The notes below the pieces were generated by a model. It ran no database searches. It saw only the letters and a list, made by a program, of their open reading frames with translations, and was not told the origin of the DNA. The position numbers and the translations under genes were made by a program. Below, in pieces: positions 33,383 through 46,726 of a stretch of 64,000 nt of DNA. Every line of letters starts with the position of its first letter. Positions within the stretch are counted from its first letter, which is position 1. Source of the DNA: Globodera rostochiensis (Eukaryota > Nematoda > Chromadorea > Rhabditida > Heteroderidae); the NCBI GenBank assembly GCA_018350325.1, contig JAEVLN010000003.1, positions 2,823,101 through 2,887,100 on the forward strand, in the 5' to 3' direction.

Positions 33383-36300
33383 ATGCCAATTATACTAAAT
33401 CAGGGGATTAGAGCCGCTTGCGACGAGTTGCTTAAACTTCAAGTTGAGCAAAATTACAATGAAACGACACTCAAACGAAAGGCATGTTAAGAACTAATTG
33501 GGGCAGTAATTTCATTTCAATTTAATGTTCAGTTTGGGATCGAAGGCGTTGCTGATACCTTGCGCGCACTGAGGAATAATAATGAGGACTCCACATCTGA
33601 CCAAACAAACAATAACAATAAGCAACGGATTGTACTCAACGAGTCCGGTGCGCCTATTAATGGAGCATTTTCGTTTTGGTCGGCTCCTTCTGCCGCAACA
33701 GCTTCGGCTTCCGTTTCATCAGCCACAACGACCACTTTCGCGTCTGATCAGGAGCTTACACCGTCCACATCAAATACGACAACCAATGGTATGCAAAAAA
33801 AATTGAATTTAAACCAAAAAGGAGGTTGGGTGTTGATCACTACTCATGGCGTTGTTGTCAGGAGGCAACGTGAAGGTGCTTAAACCGGTGCCGTTGGTGA
33901 TCCGGACTCAAAATGCGGACGAAATTGCGGGCGCAGTCGCACATCCGACAAAGCCGTCCGAGATTCGGAAGCTCATCCGTTCGAAGATGGCGCGCTGTCG
34001 CATTTGCAAAAACCGTTTTATGGACAAGCACATTTATGAACGGCACTTGAGGGACAGACATCCCAAAGAACATGCGCTCTATCTCACCCAACAGGAGGAG
34101 GAAGTCCGACAGCAAAGGTTCCATATTCGTTCGGTTCAGGCCCGTAGCCAGGGGGTGGGGCCTTTTGTTTTAACATCCGTGATTTTTGTACCAATTTTTC
34201 ATAATATTTTCAATTTTTCCCATCCAGAGGTGAAGCGGAATTCGCAACAAAAAAAAATAGTATTTTTGAATAGGCCTTAACAACAACAAAAAAATTCTGA
34301 CAACGGGCCTGGTCTGGTTCTAAATTATTCAATCACACCCACACACATTACCTTTGTCCTATATAGGAAGGAGGAGTTTGAGGCCAACCGATTGGACGAA
34401 ATCGTCAGCGGCGGTTTCATCCCGCCACAAGAAGATTTGGACGCTTCGAAATACGAAGTGATCGTCAGAGAGTATGTGGTTTAATGATGAATATTCACAA
34501 ATGGGCTGAATTTTTGGACAATTCCTCACTTTTGGCGCGCATTTTTTTTCAACAAATTTTACAACAAAAAAAAAACGGTCAAACCTTTTCTTCCGGTGCA
34601 GCATCGAAATTGTCCAATCCAATTCAAAAATGGAAGTTAATAAAAAAACAAAATTTAGGATTCCATTGCCTGGCGAACTCACCGGCGGCGTCCCCGCTCG
34701 CTTCGACCGTTTTGGGGTGCTCTTTCAGCCAAAGCGTGTGTACAAGAAGAAAATTTCGCCGCAATGTCCCTTCTGTGACAAGCGCTATCGCAACGAGTAC
34801 TCGCTGAAGAAACACATTGCCAAAAAGCATCCGGCTTGCGCTGAATGGGTGCAATGTTTGAAGTGCTTCAAGTCCATTCCCAGCAAGGCAGAGATGGCGG
34901 ACCATCTTTGTGAAATGGTCAACAATATTTTTGTCATAGTGCATTACTCTTAATATTACTAGTGTGTTCATTCCCTCCCCTCCCTTTTGTATGAAGTTTT
35001 CTATTTCTACATTTGTTTCATGTTCATAGTTTTGGTTGGAACTCCCATAATTTCATTTGCTCATTTTTTGTTGTTCAATTTTGTGTACTTGTACTGCTTG
35101 CGTTCCCCTTACAAGTTTGTCCCCGTGCGAGAAAACCGTTTCTTTCTTGAAATTATTTTTGGTGGGTTTTTGTCATAAATTTAGAAAATGCGGTCCGCAA
35201 AAAGGGGGAACGCAAGTTGGTCAAGTGCGCAAAATTTGCAATTTTTTTACTCCACACTTTTTCTGCAGGTCTACTTCTGTTTTGAATGTCTGCCGGCGCG
35301 CAATTTGTGCACGGATCTTCGCCTCTACAACCACCGGACCAAATTCCATCGTGGACAGAATTCCGGCTTCAAATGCAACCTGTGCAACCAGAAGTTCCTG
35401 ACGCCGCGCAAGTTGCGCAAGCACAAGAAAATGTCGCATGTGTTCACCAAAACTTATCAATGCCATTTCTGCGAGGAGTTGTTCATCAGTGAGACTGCGG
35501 TGGGGCATTTTTTGGCTTGGACGGGAATTGATGAGAGCAAATTTTGGTCCAAAATTGTTGAATATTTTAGCGAAGAGTGAGTAACTGGAGCTGAATAAAT
35601 CTCTCATTTTAAGGTGACCACACATGAACGCATCCACACGGGCATCATCAAATTTGAGTGCAAAGTTTGTGACTTCAAATGCAACCGCTTCCTGAACATG
35701 GAGGACCATGTGAAGGAGGAGCACGGCTATCTGTGCTCAATTTGTCAGAACAAACTCAGCGAGTGGGGCGACCTGAAGAACCACATGCTGATCGAGCACG
35801 GTGGCTACCTGTCGTCGGAGTTCAACTCAGGTTAGCCCACCACCATTCTCCTCGGCGGCACAGGAGACGGGCATTTTTCTCCTCCTTGACGCATTATTAT
35901 TGGTAATAGAAAAAATAAATGTTTTGGCATCGCCACGTCGTACTGCTACGTTTTTTTTTCACACCGGTCGGATAGCCAGCTGCTTTGATGAGCGCTTCGG
36001 CTTAGACCGCAAATTATAATTTGAATTTTAACTTTTGTTTTGTTGAGAAATTGAAATTTAGCGTCAATTTTAAAAGCCGTTTCAGCCAAACAAACAATGT
36101 TATGTATTACCATGGGACGAGCAGAATTTGAGTTGTATTGGGAGAAGCGAACATTTTGTTGCCTGTGGTCACAATAATGAAATGCTTTTCTTTTGTTTCA
36201 AAAAAAGACACTTTTTCACACCCAATTTTTCACGTCATTATCAACAATAACTTCGTTCATTACCCATCGTGTGGCGTACATATGTATATTATTACCTCGG

Positions 36301-36420
36301 CATTTTAACAAATAATTTAACCACCGCCATTATATTTATATTACGGACTTTCAGCATGGAGGTAATCTTTCAGGGTACATCGAAAGCCCGCGCGTTTGGC
36401 TGATGTTCAAGGGGGACTAA
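33383..36420 (+). CDS. C2H2 zinc-finger protein, eight fingers
   Basis: Probable nuclear DNA-binding protein. Exons: 33383-33481, 33533-33788, 33862-34117, 34367-34471, 34602-34917, 35269-35499, 35614-35830, 36374-36420. They sum to 1527 nt, 508 residues, phases consistent. The first intron has a GC donor (AAAG|GCATGT). A Ser/Thr/Asn-rich N-terminal region is followed by a first finger CRICKNRFMDKHIYERHLRD. Then come CPFCDKRYRNEYSLKKHIAK, a C2HC-like CLKCF..HLC, FCFECLPAR..HRTKFH, FKCNLCNQKFL, YQCHFCEEL..HERIH (split by the intron at 35500), FECKVCDFK and YLCSICQNK. It ends GYIESPRVWLMFKGD. An alternative last exon at about 35977-36019 (SCFDERFGLDRKL) is also in phase. The Met follows an acceptor (ATATTTAG|AT). 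I do not assign an orthologue. Confidence 0.82.
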
Positions 36421-39400
36421 GTCGTGGGGCTGAGGTTGATCATCGACATGGAGGAGGGATGTGCATGGATGGTGCTGTGTGTGTGCGCGTGAAGGAACGA
36501 TCGGAGCGATACAAAAGCGATCCTTTTTGGGGGGCCAAGGTCCGATCGGAAATCCATTCTTTTTTCATGTTGTTTAGGTGTTATACAAAATAAAACGATC
36601 TTATTTTCAACAATCCTTCCACCCCCTTCAAATTTGTTTTCTCTCTCTATCTCTCCCCATCATCGCGCCTTCCTACTACTGAATGCCTCTTTTCGAGTGA
36701 CGGACAAAAAAAAAATGAAATAATTCAGAATTCACTCTACTTTTTGTCATTTTCACATTTTGTGCAACCACTGATTACTCAAATGAAGTTGTTAAGAATG
36801 GTTGACTTCTCGCACAATGAATGGTGTTGGGTGATTGTTTCGGTGGGTTAAGTTCGAATTGGCAAAAGTCATACTTTTATGGCTGCGGGGGACACACTTG
36901 GTTGGTTCAGGTGGCATTTATCAAACAACGATGCATTATTATATGTTGATTACGGGGTCGAAACAGACAATTTGTGTTTGTTGATGGTGGTGGTGGTGGG
37001 CATGGGCATGAAGCGCGTGAGTGCTTGGAAAATGGGATGGGGAAGCTGAACGTGCTGCCGTTGCCGGGTGCCAAAGCTTGTGTCACATTTTGGGTGTGTG
37101 TGTGTCTGTGTGCTGTGCTGCACTTTGAGGTTTTTTGTATTGCCGCGGGCGTACACAATGTTTACACACGGCACCGATTGGTTGCCGTCCGCGGGCCCGG
37201 CTTAAAAGTGCAGCGGTCCTTTCAATTAACAAACAAATGTTATGGTGTTTAATTACCTATAGGTAATTAATTGGCTTTTGGTCTTGCAATTTTTTCTCGA
37301 TCAAAAGTTTGTACATCGTTTAACTTTTGCAATTTTTAGAACAGCATCGCTATAACAGGTTTAAATTGTACTAATAAATTGAGGTTTTGCAGTCGTCGTT
37401 ACCTGGATGTATTTTTTTAGTGCTTTATTTTTAATGTTTTTAGAGTTTTTTAAACACTTAAATAGGTATTTTGTCAGTATATTAATTACTAAGAATGAAA
37501 TATTTTTTAATTCAGAAGACAATTCAAATTTTTACTCAAACTGTTGGCGCCGAGTTGAGCCCCTCCCCCCTACCCGGTGTTTAGGGGGGTCATTATCACA
37601 AAATGCTGTGCACATTTTGTCCAAATTCCAATGCCCGCCGTCGTCTGGCCGCTTTTTAAATGTTCCAATAAAAAATTGTAAACAAAAAATGTAATAAAAT
37701 TATATTACTAATTAATAATCACACTTTTAGGACAAAGGGTCCCGCCCCTTCCGCCGTTGGGAACAATCCGACGACTGAACGCGCAATTTTTGAAAGTGTA
37801 AATGAGCCATAAAAAGAGCGGAAATGCCGCCCCAAATTTTTTGCTTAATTAATTTAGACGGCGTAAAATAATTTTTGAAAAAAAAAAAAGTCGGCGCCAT
37901 TTTAATTACCTAATTAAGACGGCAAAATGGTTAAAAGGGGGAAAATACAATTTTTAAATGATGGACAAATTCCATTTTTAATGGACAACGCAAATGGATA
38001 AAACGTGCCACTAATTGTTGTAAGCGCTGAGGTGTACACACACATTCATTCGTTTCCCCAAGTGCCACAAAAGTGAGACCAATTTGGGCACTTCTATTTT
38101 TGGCTTCAATTACATTACGTCCCCTCCCCCCCCCCGGGGCAAATGCCGAATATTCTTTCTTTTTTTTGCAACCGAACCAAATTGCATGAAATCTCGCAGA
38201 AAATGGACCCCGGGGGGGGGGGGTCTCATTAGTCCGATTGCTCCCTTTTCCGTCCATCAAAGAGCACATTATCTGCTTCAGTGTAATTCCCTCCCGGGGC
38301 ATTGTGAAAAGCGCGTGCCCCCCCCCCCCCTCCCCTTCCCCCACACCTTCCGTTCAAAATAGTCACCCCCCCTCCCCCCGGGGGGACAATCCGTTCGTCT
38401 GCTCTCTTAAAGGAAGTGCGAGCAAGCAAATTGCCATCCATAATTACACCAATTAGTTGGCACGGCAAGCAACTGCTGATTGGGCAGGTCGGCAGAGAGG
38501 TGAACATTTCAATGAAGCATTAATAGTTTAATTGGCCGATTAAAAATGCCAATTAATGGGGTTGAATAATGGCTTTTTTCGAGCACTCACATGGCATTGG
38601 CCGAATTTGCGTGCGGCAACATTTAAATGGATGGGCCCATCTGCAGTTTTAGCACATTCACCCGCCTCATTTTACTGTTCAAAATGCCAAATTCCGAATT
38701 GGAGTCGGTTGGGCGTCAGCAGCGACATTTAAAAAGTGCCATAAATATTCTTTAAACTAACCAAGCAAAATAAATTTGATACCAATCGAAAGCTTTATGT
38801 GTTTAGAAGTGATCAGAAAAGAGCGAAAAAAAATAAGATTTTTTGGGTAATTTTTGATTATAAATTATATCGTTGATTTGAATTTTAAAATCACAAGCAG
38901 AAAAAGCTTCCGATTGTTACCAATGTTTGGATAGTTCAAAGAAGCACGTCAAAGGCCCTGGCGCGCCCAACCGAACGACTTCGCCGTGGGGGCTCCAATG
39001 TTAGCATTCCCAAAACCGATTCATTATTTAGAGGCTTTAAATTCCCCATAGTTCAGAGTTTGTATTTATTCAGGTTTAATACGCTCGCTAATTTGTTTGC
39101 TGACCAAGCATCAGAACCAAATTATGCCCTCCGGGGGAGGTGACAAATAAACCAAACTTTACTGTCTCCCCCAAGGGCATTAATTACGTCACCCACCTGT
39201 TTTTGCTGCACAAAACGTACAATTATTAGGTGGGGGGGGGAATCAATGCACGTACAATGTTTGAAAAAAAGTCGGGGGAAATTGTCGGGTTTGTTGGCGC
39301 TGTTTTTCCCCTTCGTCCGTCCGTCCCCTCGGGCGGCGAAGAATTTGAACAAACAAAAAAAATCATTTCCCAATAAAATTCTTTAACAAAAAAAAATTGC

Positions 39401-41335
39401 CGTTGTGCGTGCATTTTCGTCGCTTTTCATGAAACTTTCTGCCAATTTAACGGCGGCATTTCTTTTTGTCTTACGCTTACAGTATCAATTAGGTACACAA
39501 TTTACAGTATGTCCACGGGAATTTTTGAATGGACGACAACTTACTTTTCTTTCAGTTTCGCGCGCCCTCATTACTTTTTTTGGTGTTGACAAAAGCCTAG
39601 CGCCGGAAGGCAAATGGGACAAAAAAAACTTTGCCGCGAGGCATTTTTGCTCTAAACAAAATCCATTATTTATTCTTTTCTCGTGGTGCTAAATGAGGAA
39701 GTAAAGGTGTCCAAAAATGGTGCTGCATTTGCTTGTGTTGGCAAGACGCAATTTCCTCTCCTCCTTCCATTTTTATCCGAAATTGTCCCTGTTTTTTGCA
39801 CCCCGGGGGGATATATGATGTGATGGGTGAGATTCTTTGTGCTCGCCTCTCTCTCTCATTTCCATTTGTAACCGATGGCACTTTTACATTCCATTGCCTC
39901 CCCCCTCCATCATTGCCCAATTCTTCCTTCCCATCGGTGTGCCCCGCGGCGCCCTCCCCCCCCCCCCCCCCATCGCTTCTCAAAATTTCAATTTCAATCC
40001 GACGACGGCAATGGCACGGCACAAACAAAATGTTGCCGTGCCCGTGAATTTTGTATGTGATATCAATGCCACCACCAAAAAAAACATTTGCGTGACCCAT
40101 GGCATACGGCACATATGGATGGACACGTCGTGTGAATGAATGGGGCGTTTTGTTGGCGGTGCGTGTGCTCGAGAGTCTCGAGACGCTTCCAGACAAGAAA
40201 AAATTTTGTCGTCGGCATTTCAGTTGGGCGGGACGGGTCAATCAAAACAGTCACCGCCGCCACACTTTTCTCATTTTTCTTTTATTTTTGCGGTAAATTG
40301 AGGGGACCATCAAAAAAATGGATGTAAAGCAGCTAATTTGTAAGTGCCCTCTCTGAATATGGGGGGACGGACGATTAATTGTGTTCAAAAAGTGTTAATC
40401 CCCTGGGGGGGGGGCAATGCTTATTTATTTTGGCGACATAATATGCTAAATAGTGGTGGACGGGTTAAGAAGCAATTATGGGGGAGGAGATGAGTGAACG
40501 TTGTCCAATTTGTCTGAAATTTCCCGCCGTGCATTTTTTGTTCCAATGCAATTGACCCCCCCCCTCCCAAAATGCCGTGAAATTTGAATGAATGCCTTCC
40601 GGCAAAAGAACTTCTGAAAAAACTGTTGGCACAGCGTGTTCAAAACTCCGGCAATCCTGATGATATTCCGATCCGAGACCCCAACCGGGAAATTTCAGTA
40701 AATTTTTTAAAAATACCATTTTTTTTTTTGCGAAATCTGTATTTTTTGATGGCAATTTGGTTAAGAATTGGTCCAAGGTGCCCCCCTATGGTTTTTTTCT
40801 GAAAATTCATTTCGCAAGTCCGGATTTGGGATCAGATCGATCTGGGGATTGCTTTCTTCTTGACCAAATAAAAGACTCAAATGTTGTCATTCCATGGAAA
40901 GCAAATGCAATTTTGCCCGATTTGACGCTTTAATGTACGTCAATATTCTTCTTTTTTCTTTGTTATCCAACGGAATGTGTCGCCAATAATTTTTGGCAGT
41001 CTGCACGCGTTGGGACCAAAAAAATTTTTTTTGTAGTTTTTGCCTCGCGGGCATTTACACATTTTTGTCCTCTTTTGTGCCACCAAATTCTTCCGTGCCA
41101 CCAAAATTGTGTTTTCCACCCCCCCCCCCCAATTTGAACACATTCGCACGCATTTTTGTCGTCCGACCCTCTTCAACCAAAAAATTTTGTTTTCATGGCA
41201 TTTTAGAAATTTTGCCCAAAAAATCTGAGCGCCAATTCCGTCACGCCAACTAAACGAGAGGGAAGCGACAAACGACGACAAGCAGTACAACAACAACAAC
41301 AACAACAACAACAGCGCACAGATTAAACAAAGTAA
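36421..41335. other. 4.9-kb stretch without a supportable gene
   Basis: AT-rich DNA with scattered poly-C/poly-G runs (38125-38136, 38211-38222, 38321-38333, 39955-39970, 40395-40408, 41118-41130), GT-rich words near 37085-37130 and 36985-37000, and AT-rich low complexity at 37680-37900 and 38820-38880. Open frames are short or low-complexity and none has splice partners. Part may be regulatory DNA for the flanking plus-strand gene at 41336. Confidence 0.45.
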
Positions 41336-42718
41336 ATGCACTGTCAAAGGAACGCCGCCAAAATTGCATCCCCGCCGGCGATGTCGACATTGCTGCGGCT
41401 GTTGTACATTGTGCCCATTTCTTTCTCGCTGTTGCTGCTCCACATCGAATCTTCAGCGGTTGTCCATGCATTTCCTTCCTCCTCATCAGCAGCAGCAGCA
41501 TCTGCTGCAGCAATTTTGGCACAACGACAACAGAACAGTGAGTTTTCATTTTTTTTTTTTTAGCTCTGATGAACTTGCAAAATGCCCCCTAGGGCATTAA
41601 TCCGGGAAAGCACCTTCTTCCCGACTGGCGAAATTTTGCGCCCCCAACGGGTCGGGCCGTAACAATTTTGGATTTTTAAATTCCAATTCAAAACTTTTGT
41701 AGTTCATTTAACTATTCGGAGCTCCTCTAAAAATAGGCAATAATGATTGATTGCACACTGTAAGGAAGAAAGGTGTCCCAGCTGCTGGTTGGACGGTTGA
41801 AACGCCTAAGGGGACAAGGGCAAAGAGTAGAGCGGAACCGGGAAACCGAGACCAAAAAAGTCCAAAAATCGGGAATATTGGCATAACAATAAAGAAAAAT
41901 AAAGATTTGTAAAATCCGTGACCAAATTCCGGTCTCAGACGGAAAAAATGAAATTTCAATATACCAGTCCTGGTCTCGCCTCAGAGCATTGAGCTTAGGT
42001 GCGAAGCTGATCATCGCCCTGATAGTGAGGGTCGTGGGGGCTTAATTACCGCCCCGGGGCTGTATTGGCTTGGGTGTGAAGCTGATCATCGCCCTGAGGG
42101 TCGTGGGGGCTTAATTACCGCCCGGGGCTGCATTGGCTTAGGTGTGAAGCTGATCATCGCCTTGAGGGTTGCGGGGAGGGGGGTTCGTTGCCGCTCCCGG
42201 GCTTATCTTTTACTGCGCGCTAAATCACTCACATCCAGCATCAGTCATAATCCATTCATCCATCATTCCTTCAGGGCACAACGCGTTCAACTTGATGAGG
42301 CAGGCTTCTGTCGCGCCTCTGGCGGCGCTCGTACTCCAAGACGAAGAGGCAGCAGAGACAGTGCCGTCGATGCTGATGCAAGTCGGGGAGAACGACGAGC
42401 AGCCCGCGGACGCCGATGATGAAGCAGAGCAACAACCACAGGTTGACAACAACGACGACGGGGAGGAGGCAGAGCAACAACAACAGGTTGACAACGACGA
42501 CGGGGAGGAGGAGTTGGTGGAGGAGAAGCGGAAAAGCAGCAGAGGGCAGGACGCCGAGACAGTCGCCGCAGGCCCTCGCGCGCTCGCATGCGGAACTTTT
42601 CACGCGCATGCGAAGCATTTGCGGGCGGATGAATCGCCTGAAGCGCAAACGGACTCCGCGGCCAGGCTCGCCCGAGTCGCTGGTGGCATATTTGTGCAAC
42701 AGCGCCAAATTCTCCTGA
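41336..42718 (+). CDS. Putative secreted acidic precursor protein, unrecognised
   Basis: Exon 41336-41537 encodes a leader with a long hydrophobic core (LLRLLYIVPISFSLLLLHI) after a short basic N-terminus; the inner Met at 41381 may be the real start. It has a phase-1 donor (AACA|GTGAGT) that fits the acceptor at 42274. Exon 42275-42516 is acidic and Gln/Asp/Glu-rich with a repeated block (QQ.QVDNNDDGEEAEQQ). A short third exon, 42563-42718, with a 46-nt intron (TTG|GTGGAG to GACAG), would end in RSICGRMNRLKRKRTPRPGS and YLCNSAKFS stop. Two Cys bracketing a basic KRKR site would suit a processed peptide precursor, but that is inference. Without the third splice the frame runs on to 42930 with poor composition. 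Confidence 0.42.
41996..42178. repeat. About 75-bp tandem repeat, two and a half copies
   Basis: The unit contains GGTGTGAAGCTGATCATCGCC, GAGGGTCGTGGGGGCTTAAT and CGCCCGGGGCTGTATTGGCT. It lies in the intron of the gene at 41336-42718. A diverged, inverted relative lies in a lag-1 intron at about 62705-62822 (GGTGATCAGCTTCACACTTAAGCC). Confidence 0.75.
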
Positions 42719-43359
42719 GGGGGCGGGCGGTGGCGGTGGGACTGAAACGGTGGAGCGCAGTGACAACAGAGAAGACGGCGTCGGCGCCAACACTGGGCAT
42801 TTTTTTTTACGATCATCGGAAAAAAATCAGTCAAAAGCAATTTGCGGAGGGCTGCCCAATCAAACTTTTTGATGCAAATTTGTGTACCCGCGCGCGCAAG
42901 TCTAAAAACATTGCAGACAATTCTTATTGAATACCTAACCAACAAATCCATTCATTTATTGAACAAAACGACAAAATTTATTGTTCGGTTTTGGGACCGA
43001 AATTCCGTCGATTTTTTGGATAATCCGGTTACATCGCCGCTGGGGCGTTGTGGCAATGCGACACCGAAACAACCAACTGAAACGGTGGCACGTGCCGCCA
43101 TCTCCAGAGGTCACAGGAGCCCTCCGAATTTCCATTATTTCCACCACTCCGTAACAAATTGTTCTTCAAATAGCTCAATGTTATGAGCGCGCAATGATGG
43201 GCTTTATAGCAGGGTTAAGCTCCCCCCCCCCCCCCCCCGAACATCCCCAACTTCCCGAAGAACCCCCGCCACCCCGACGACACTTCAAATGTTTAATACT
43301 CTGCCCCCCCCCGTACCTTCATAATGCACTTGAAAAAAATTTATGGGAAAGGATAAAAA
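42719..43359. other. Intergenic, no gene seen
   Basis: Spacer between the convergent ends of the secreted-precursor gene (plus) and the WD40 gene (minus). A poly-C run is at 43221-43238. The longest frames carry no recognisable motif. Confidence 0.45.
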
Positions 43360-46339
43360 TCATTGAGAAAGCACAAATATCGACACATTGCCATCGGAAG
43401 CACCCGAAAAAAGAATGGGAGAACAATCTGCACGGAACGCCGTCGGGGCGCACTGGTCGGAGGAGTGGCCATGGCCATTTTTAGCGTCGGGGAATGGAGA
43501 TGGAAGGCACCAGCACAAAACGCAGATGGAACGCGTGTGAAAGACGCAATTGACCAGCGGTGCGGTGGTCCAACCGACGCCCGAGGGGCCAGAAGGGGGC
43601 GGAACGATGGCACGGATCTGAACGCCAAATTTTTTGTTTTTAAAGGGCCAGGGGCGTAGCCAATGGCCATCCCATCCCCCCCCCCCAAAAAAATAAATCT
43701 TGAAAAGAGCGTTTTTTGGCAAATTTTCATCAAAATTTATATAAAATTGAAAATTCTAATCGGTATTTTGCTCTCCCATTTGAAAGCCTTTGTCTGGCCA
43801 TTGCCGTTGATTGGATATAGAAACTAGTGACCAACCGGATCAGGACACCCGCGCCGGGGTCCCGATTTGCGATTTTAAACCCGAATCGGAGTTTGTTTGG
43901 ACGGGATTCTGCCTGGAGCCAATCTCTAATTCCCCCATCACGACAACTTAATTACATTTTGCCGGTAGTCACTACTTAACACAACTCTCACTCACTCAAC
44001 TCACTTCAATGGCCCCATTTTTGAAGCCGATCGCCATTCTTCTTCTCGCCGGTTGTTGTTCATCCATTTGTGCAGAACAAAGTGCCAAAGCTGTACATTC
44101 CGACTCGCTAAAATGGAAGTCATTCACCAACAAAAAAAAAAAAGAAAAACAATTCCAAATCCAATTGCTCACCCACCGACGGCACTTTTTCACTTTGCAC
44201 TCGGCCCTCAACAGCTGCAGCGGCTTTGTCTGGTACTCCTCCGTCTCGTCGTCGTCATTGGCGTCATCTCCGACAAATCCGCCGCCCGACGAATAGCTGA
44301 GCAAGTACAATTGACCGATCACTGACACGGCGATCAGCGCAGCGCGGTCGGCGGTGTCGGAAAGCACGGACCAACAGAGGAATTCGGGAAGCTTTGGGTG
44401 TTTGAGCTGAAACTGAACGAGTTGAAAAAGTGCACCCTTTCATAAAAAGAGGAGAATTTTTTAAATTAAGACACAAATTCTCTGCAATTGGAATCAGATT
44501 TTTCCCGATGCCATGACCGAAATCGGCAAGGATTGGATTTGTTTTGTTTATTGCTATGATCACAAGAGAAGCATTTTTTTGTCCGTTTTCTGATCATCGC
44601 TTACCAATTACAGACCCACCCTCCCCCCCTCACCTCCCACTTTAAAAAATCATTGAAATTTTTTTTTAAAAGTCAGGTTCGTGGTACAATTAGGTATTGT
44701 GTAATCAGAACCCAACTCATTCCATTCCATTCAATTCGATTTCACGGCTTGCTTTCATTATTTTACATGAACAAAATGTAACTCTTTTTTCAATTTTCGG
44801 TATTGAACAAAAAAAGGAAAAAAGGAATGGACTGTTAGCAAACAATAAATGTGCCATCTCACCGCGTCAAGGACCTCGTTGGTGCGCAGATCAAACACAC
44901 AAACGGTGCTGTCCTCAAATGCGAGCAAAAGCTGGTCTCAAAATTTAAAAAAAAAGTTTGGATTCCATCAAAATTCAATCCAAAAAAAAACCTTGCCCTC
45001 CTGGAAGCACTTCGACGCCCATCAGAAGGCCGTTGAACATCGTCCCTTCGTTGCCGGTTGAATGTTTTGTATGTCTCCGCCAAGTTCGGCACATGAACTG
45101 CTCGCCAAACACCAGCAACTTGTCGCCACCCTTTCGATATCGAATTCGAAGGGACGAACTGAGTTCCTGAAGGGAAACAAAAATGAATGTGAGCTATAGT
45201 ATAGTATAGTATAAAAGTGTGTCAAAAATAAATATTTTCAAAAAAAAATCTTCCCAAAAAATTTTTCCTACCGGAAATTCAAATATGGGCTGAGTCACAC
45301 ACGTTCAGGGCTTCCATACCCGAAGTTTTGGCCTCGTTTTACGGCTTTCGGGAGGTCGATTTAACAAAATATTGGCCTATTTTTCAACGTTTTTTCGGCG
45401 TCGCCGAGCCCTTGCCGTTCCCTATAAGCTTCAAAAAATAACATTTTTTGCTAAAAAATTTGCTAACAAATCAGAAAATGTTAAAAACTGCATTAAAAAA
45501 TGTAGTTTTTCTTTCATATTGCTTAAACAAATTTGACCAATTTTTTTCCGACGGCGCTTATCGGAGCACACGAAACCTCTCCAAAAAACTGCAAAAAGCT
45601 AAAACGTCCTAATTAACTCAAAAATAAAGCCAAAAGATCCAAATGTTTCGTTTATTTGAGCAAAATAAGCCTTTTGAAAAATTTTGATTTGGAAGCCCTG
45701 GTCATGTGATGGCATGTAAGGAGGTCAAACCGTACTTCGTGATCCGGCATGAACATACGCCCTCCGACGGGATCAGCTACCGCCCGACAAAAGCCGTAAT
45801 GCCCAGTGTTCAGCTCGCGCAACGGGCGAAGGTTGGCCATTTTGGTGCCGTCGTCGGTGCAAAATTCAAAAAGTGCAATGGAAAAGCAACGAAAATGGAG
45901 CCAAATGATGCACTCATAGTCAGTGTCGGGGGGCTGGGAAGCAGCTGAAATTCATGTCAACAAAATGAAATTATCAAATGGTCCAAAATGCCATTAAAAA
46001 TGTTAGAAATGGCATGAAATATCATCTACCATTTTTTATTTGTTCATCAAATGGCCATTGTCCAATTGCGACGATCTGACGACGCTGGGCGTCTGCTGAA
46101 AGGCTAAAAATTCATTTGAAAACAAAACAAACAAAAATAAATTAAATAAAAAAGCGACCATGAAGAATTGCAAGTTGTTTCAACAAATTCGGTGAGAAAA
46201 GCAAACAACGCCCACAATTTGTGCCGATGAACAGCAATGGCATTTTGGGCCCAAATTTTTCGGAATAAAATGCAAAAAATGCGTGCGCTTCCTCATCAAG
46301 GCCAATGTGATGGGTGAAAAAGGGACAAATATTTGCCAT
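43360..46339 (-). CDS. WD40-repeat protein, GNB1L-like
   Basis: Beta-propeller scaffold. Exons: 46339-46159, 46095-46030, 45944-45736, 45166-44992, 44936-44863, 44406-44177, 44107-44005, 43617-43360. They sum to 1296 nt, 431 residues, phases consistent. Blade-like signatures: MPLLFIGTNCGRCLLFSP, LLLAFEDSTVCVFDLRTNEV, ARRRMAIGFKNGAIE, and the final ILFSGASDGNVSIFVLS. The overall order (blade, GHYGFCRA segment, LLLAFEDSTVCVFD blade, last SGASDGNVSIF blade) resembles GNB1L (guanine nucleotide-binding protein beta subunit-like 1), but identity is weak, so only WD40 is firm. There is an acidic insert (DDANDDDETEE). The start Met follows an acceptor (TTTTAG|G). Confidence 0.68.
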
Positions 46340-46726
46340 CCTAAAACTAACTTTTTTTCTAATCAAGCAAAATTCAGAATTTTTTGGTTCTTGACAAAAA
46401 TTTAAATCTGATTTTATTGATTTTTCTTAAATAATCAAATCTTTGTTTATTGCAACGAAAGATTGCAATATTGATTTTTTTTTGCGAAGATTCATCGCTC
46501 GCTTCACATTTTCGTTTTTGAGAGGTGAGCGTTCTTACGATTATGAAGTGATTCTTCTCTCCCTTTCTTCATTTCTTCCAACTAACGAACTTAACCAGCC
46601 ATATATTTGTTGTACACCATCATCATAAGAACTGCATCATTCCTACTGGACAATTTTATTTCATTTATAGAGATCAGAACCAAACTTTTCATTCTTTTGA
46701 TTTTTGTTTGACTCCATCTAGAAGAA

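Noticed and set aside
39122..40776. Several 80-190 codon frames in the 36-41 kb gap
   Set aside because: They have no conserved motif, contain homopolymer-driven residues and lack compatible splice sites.
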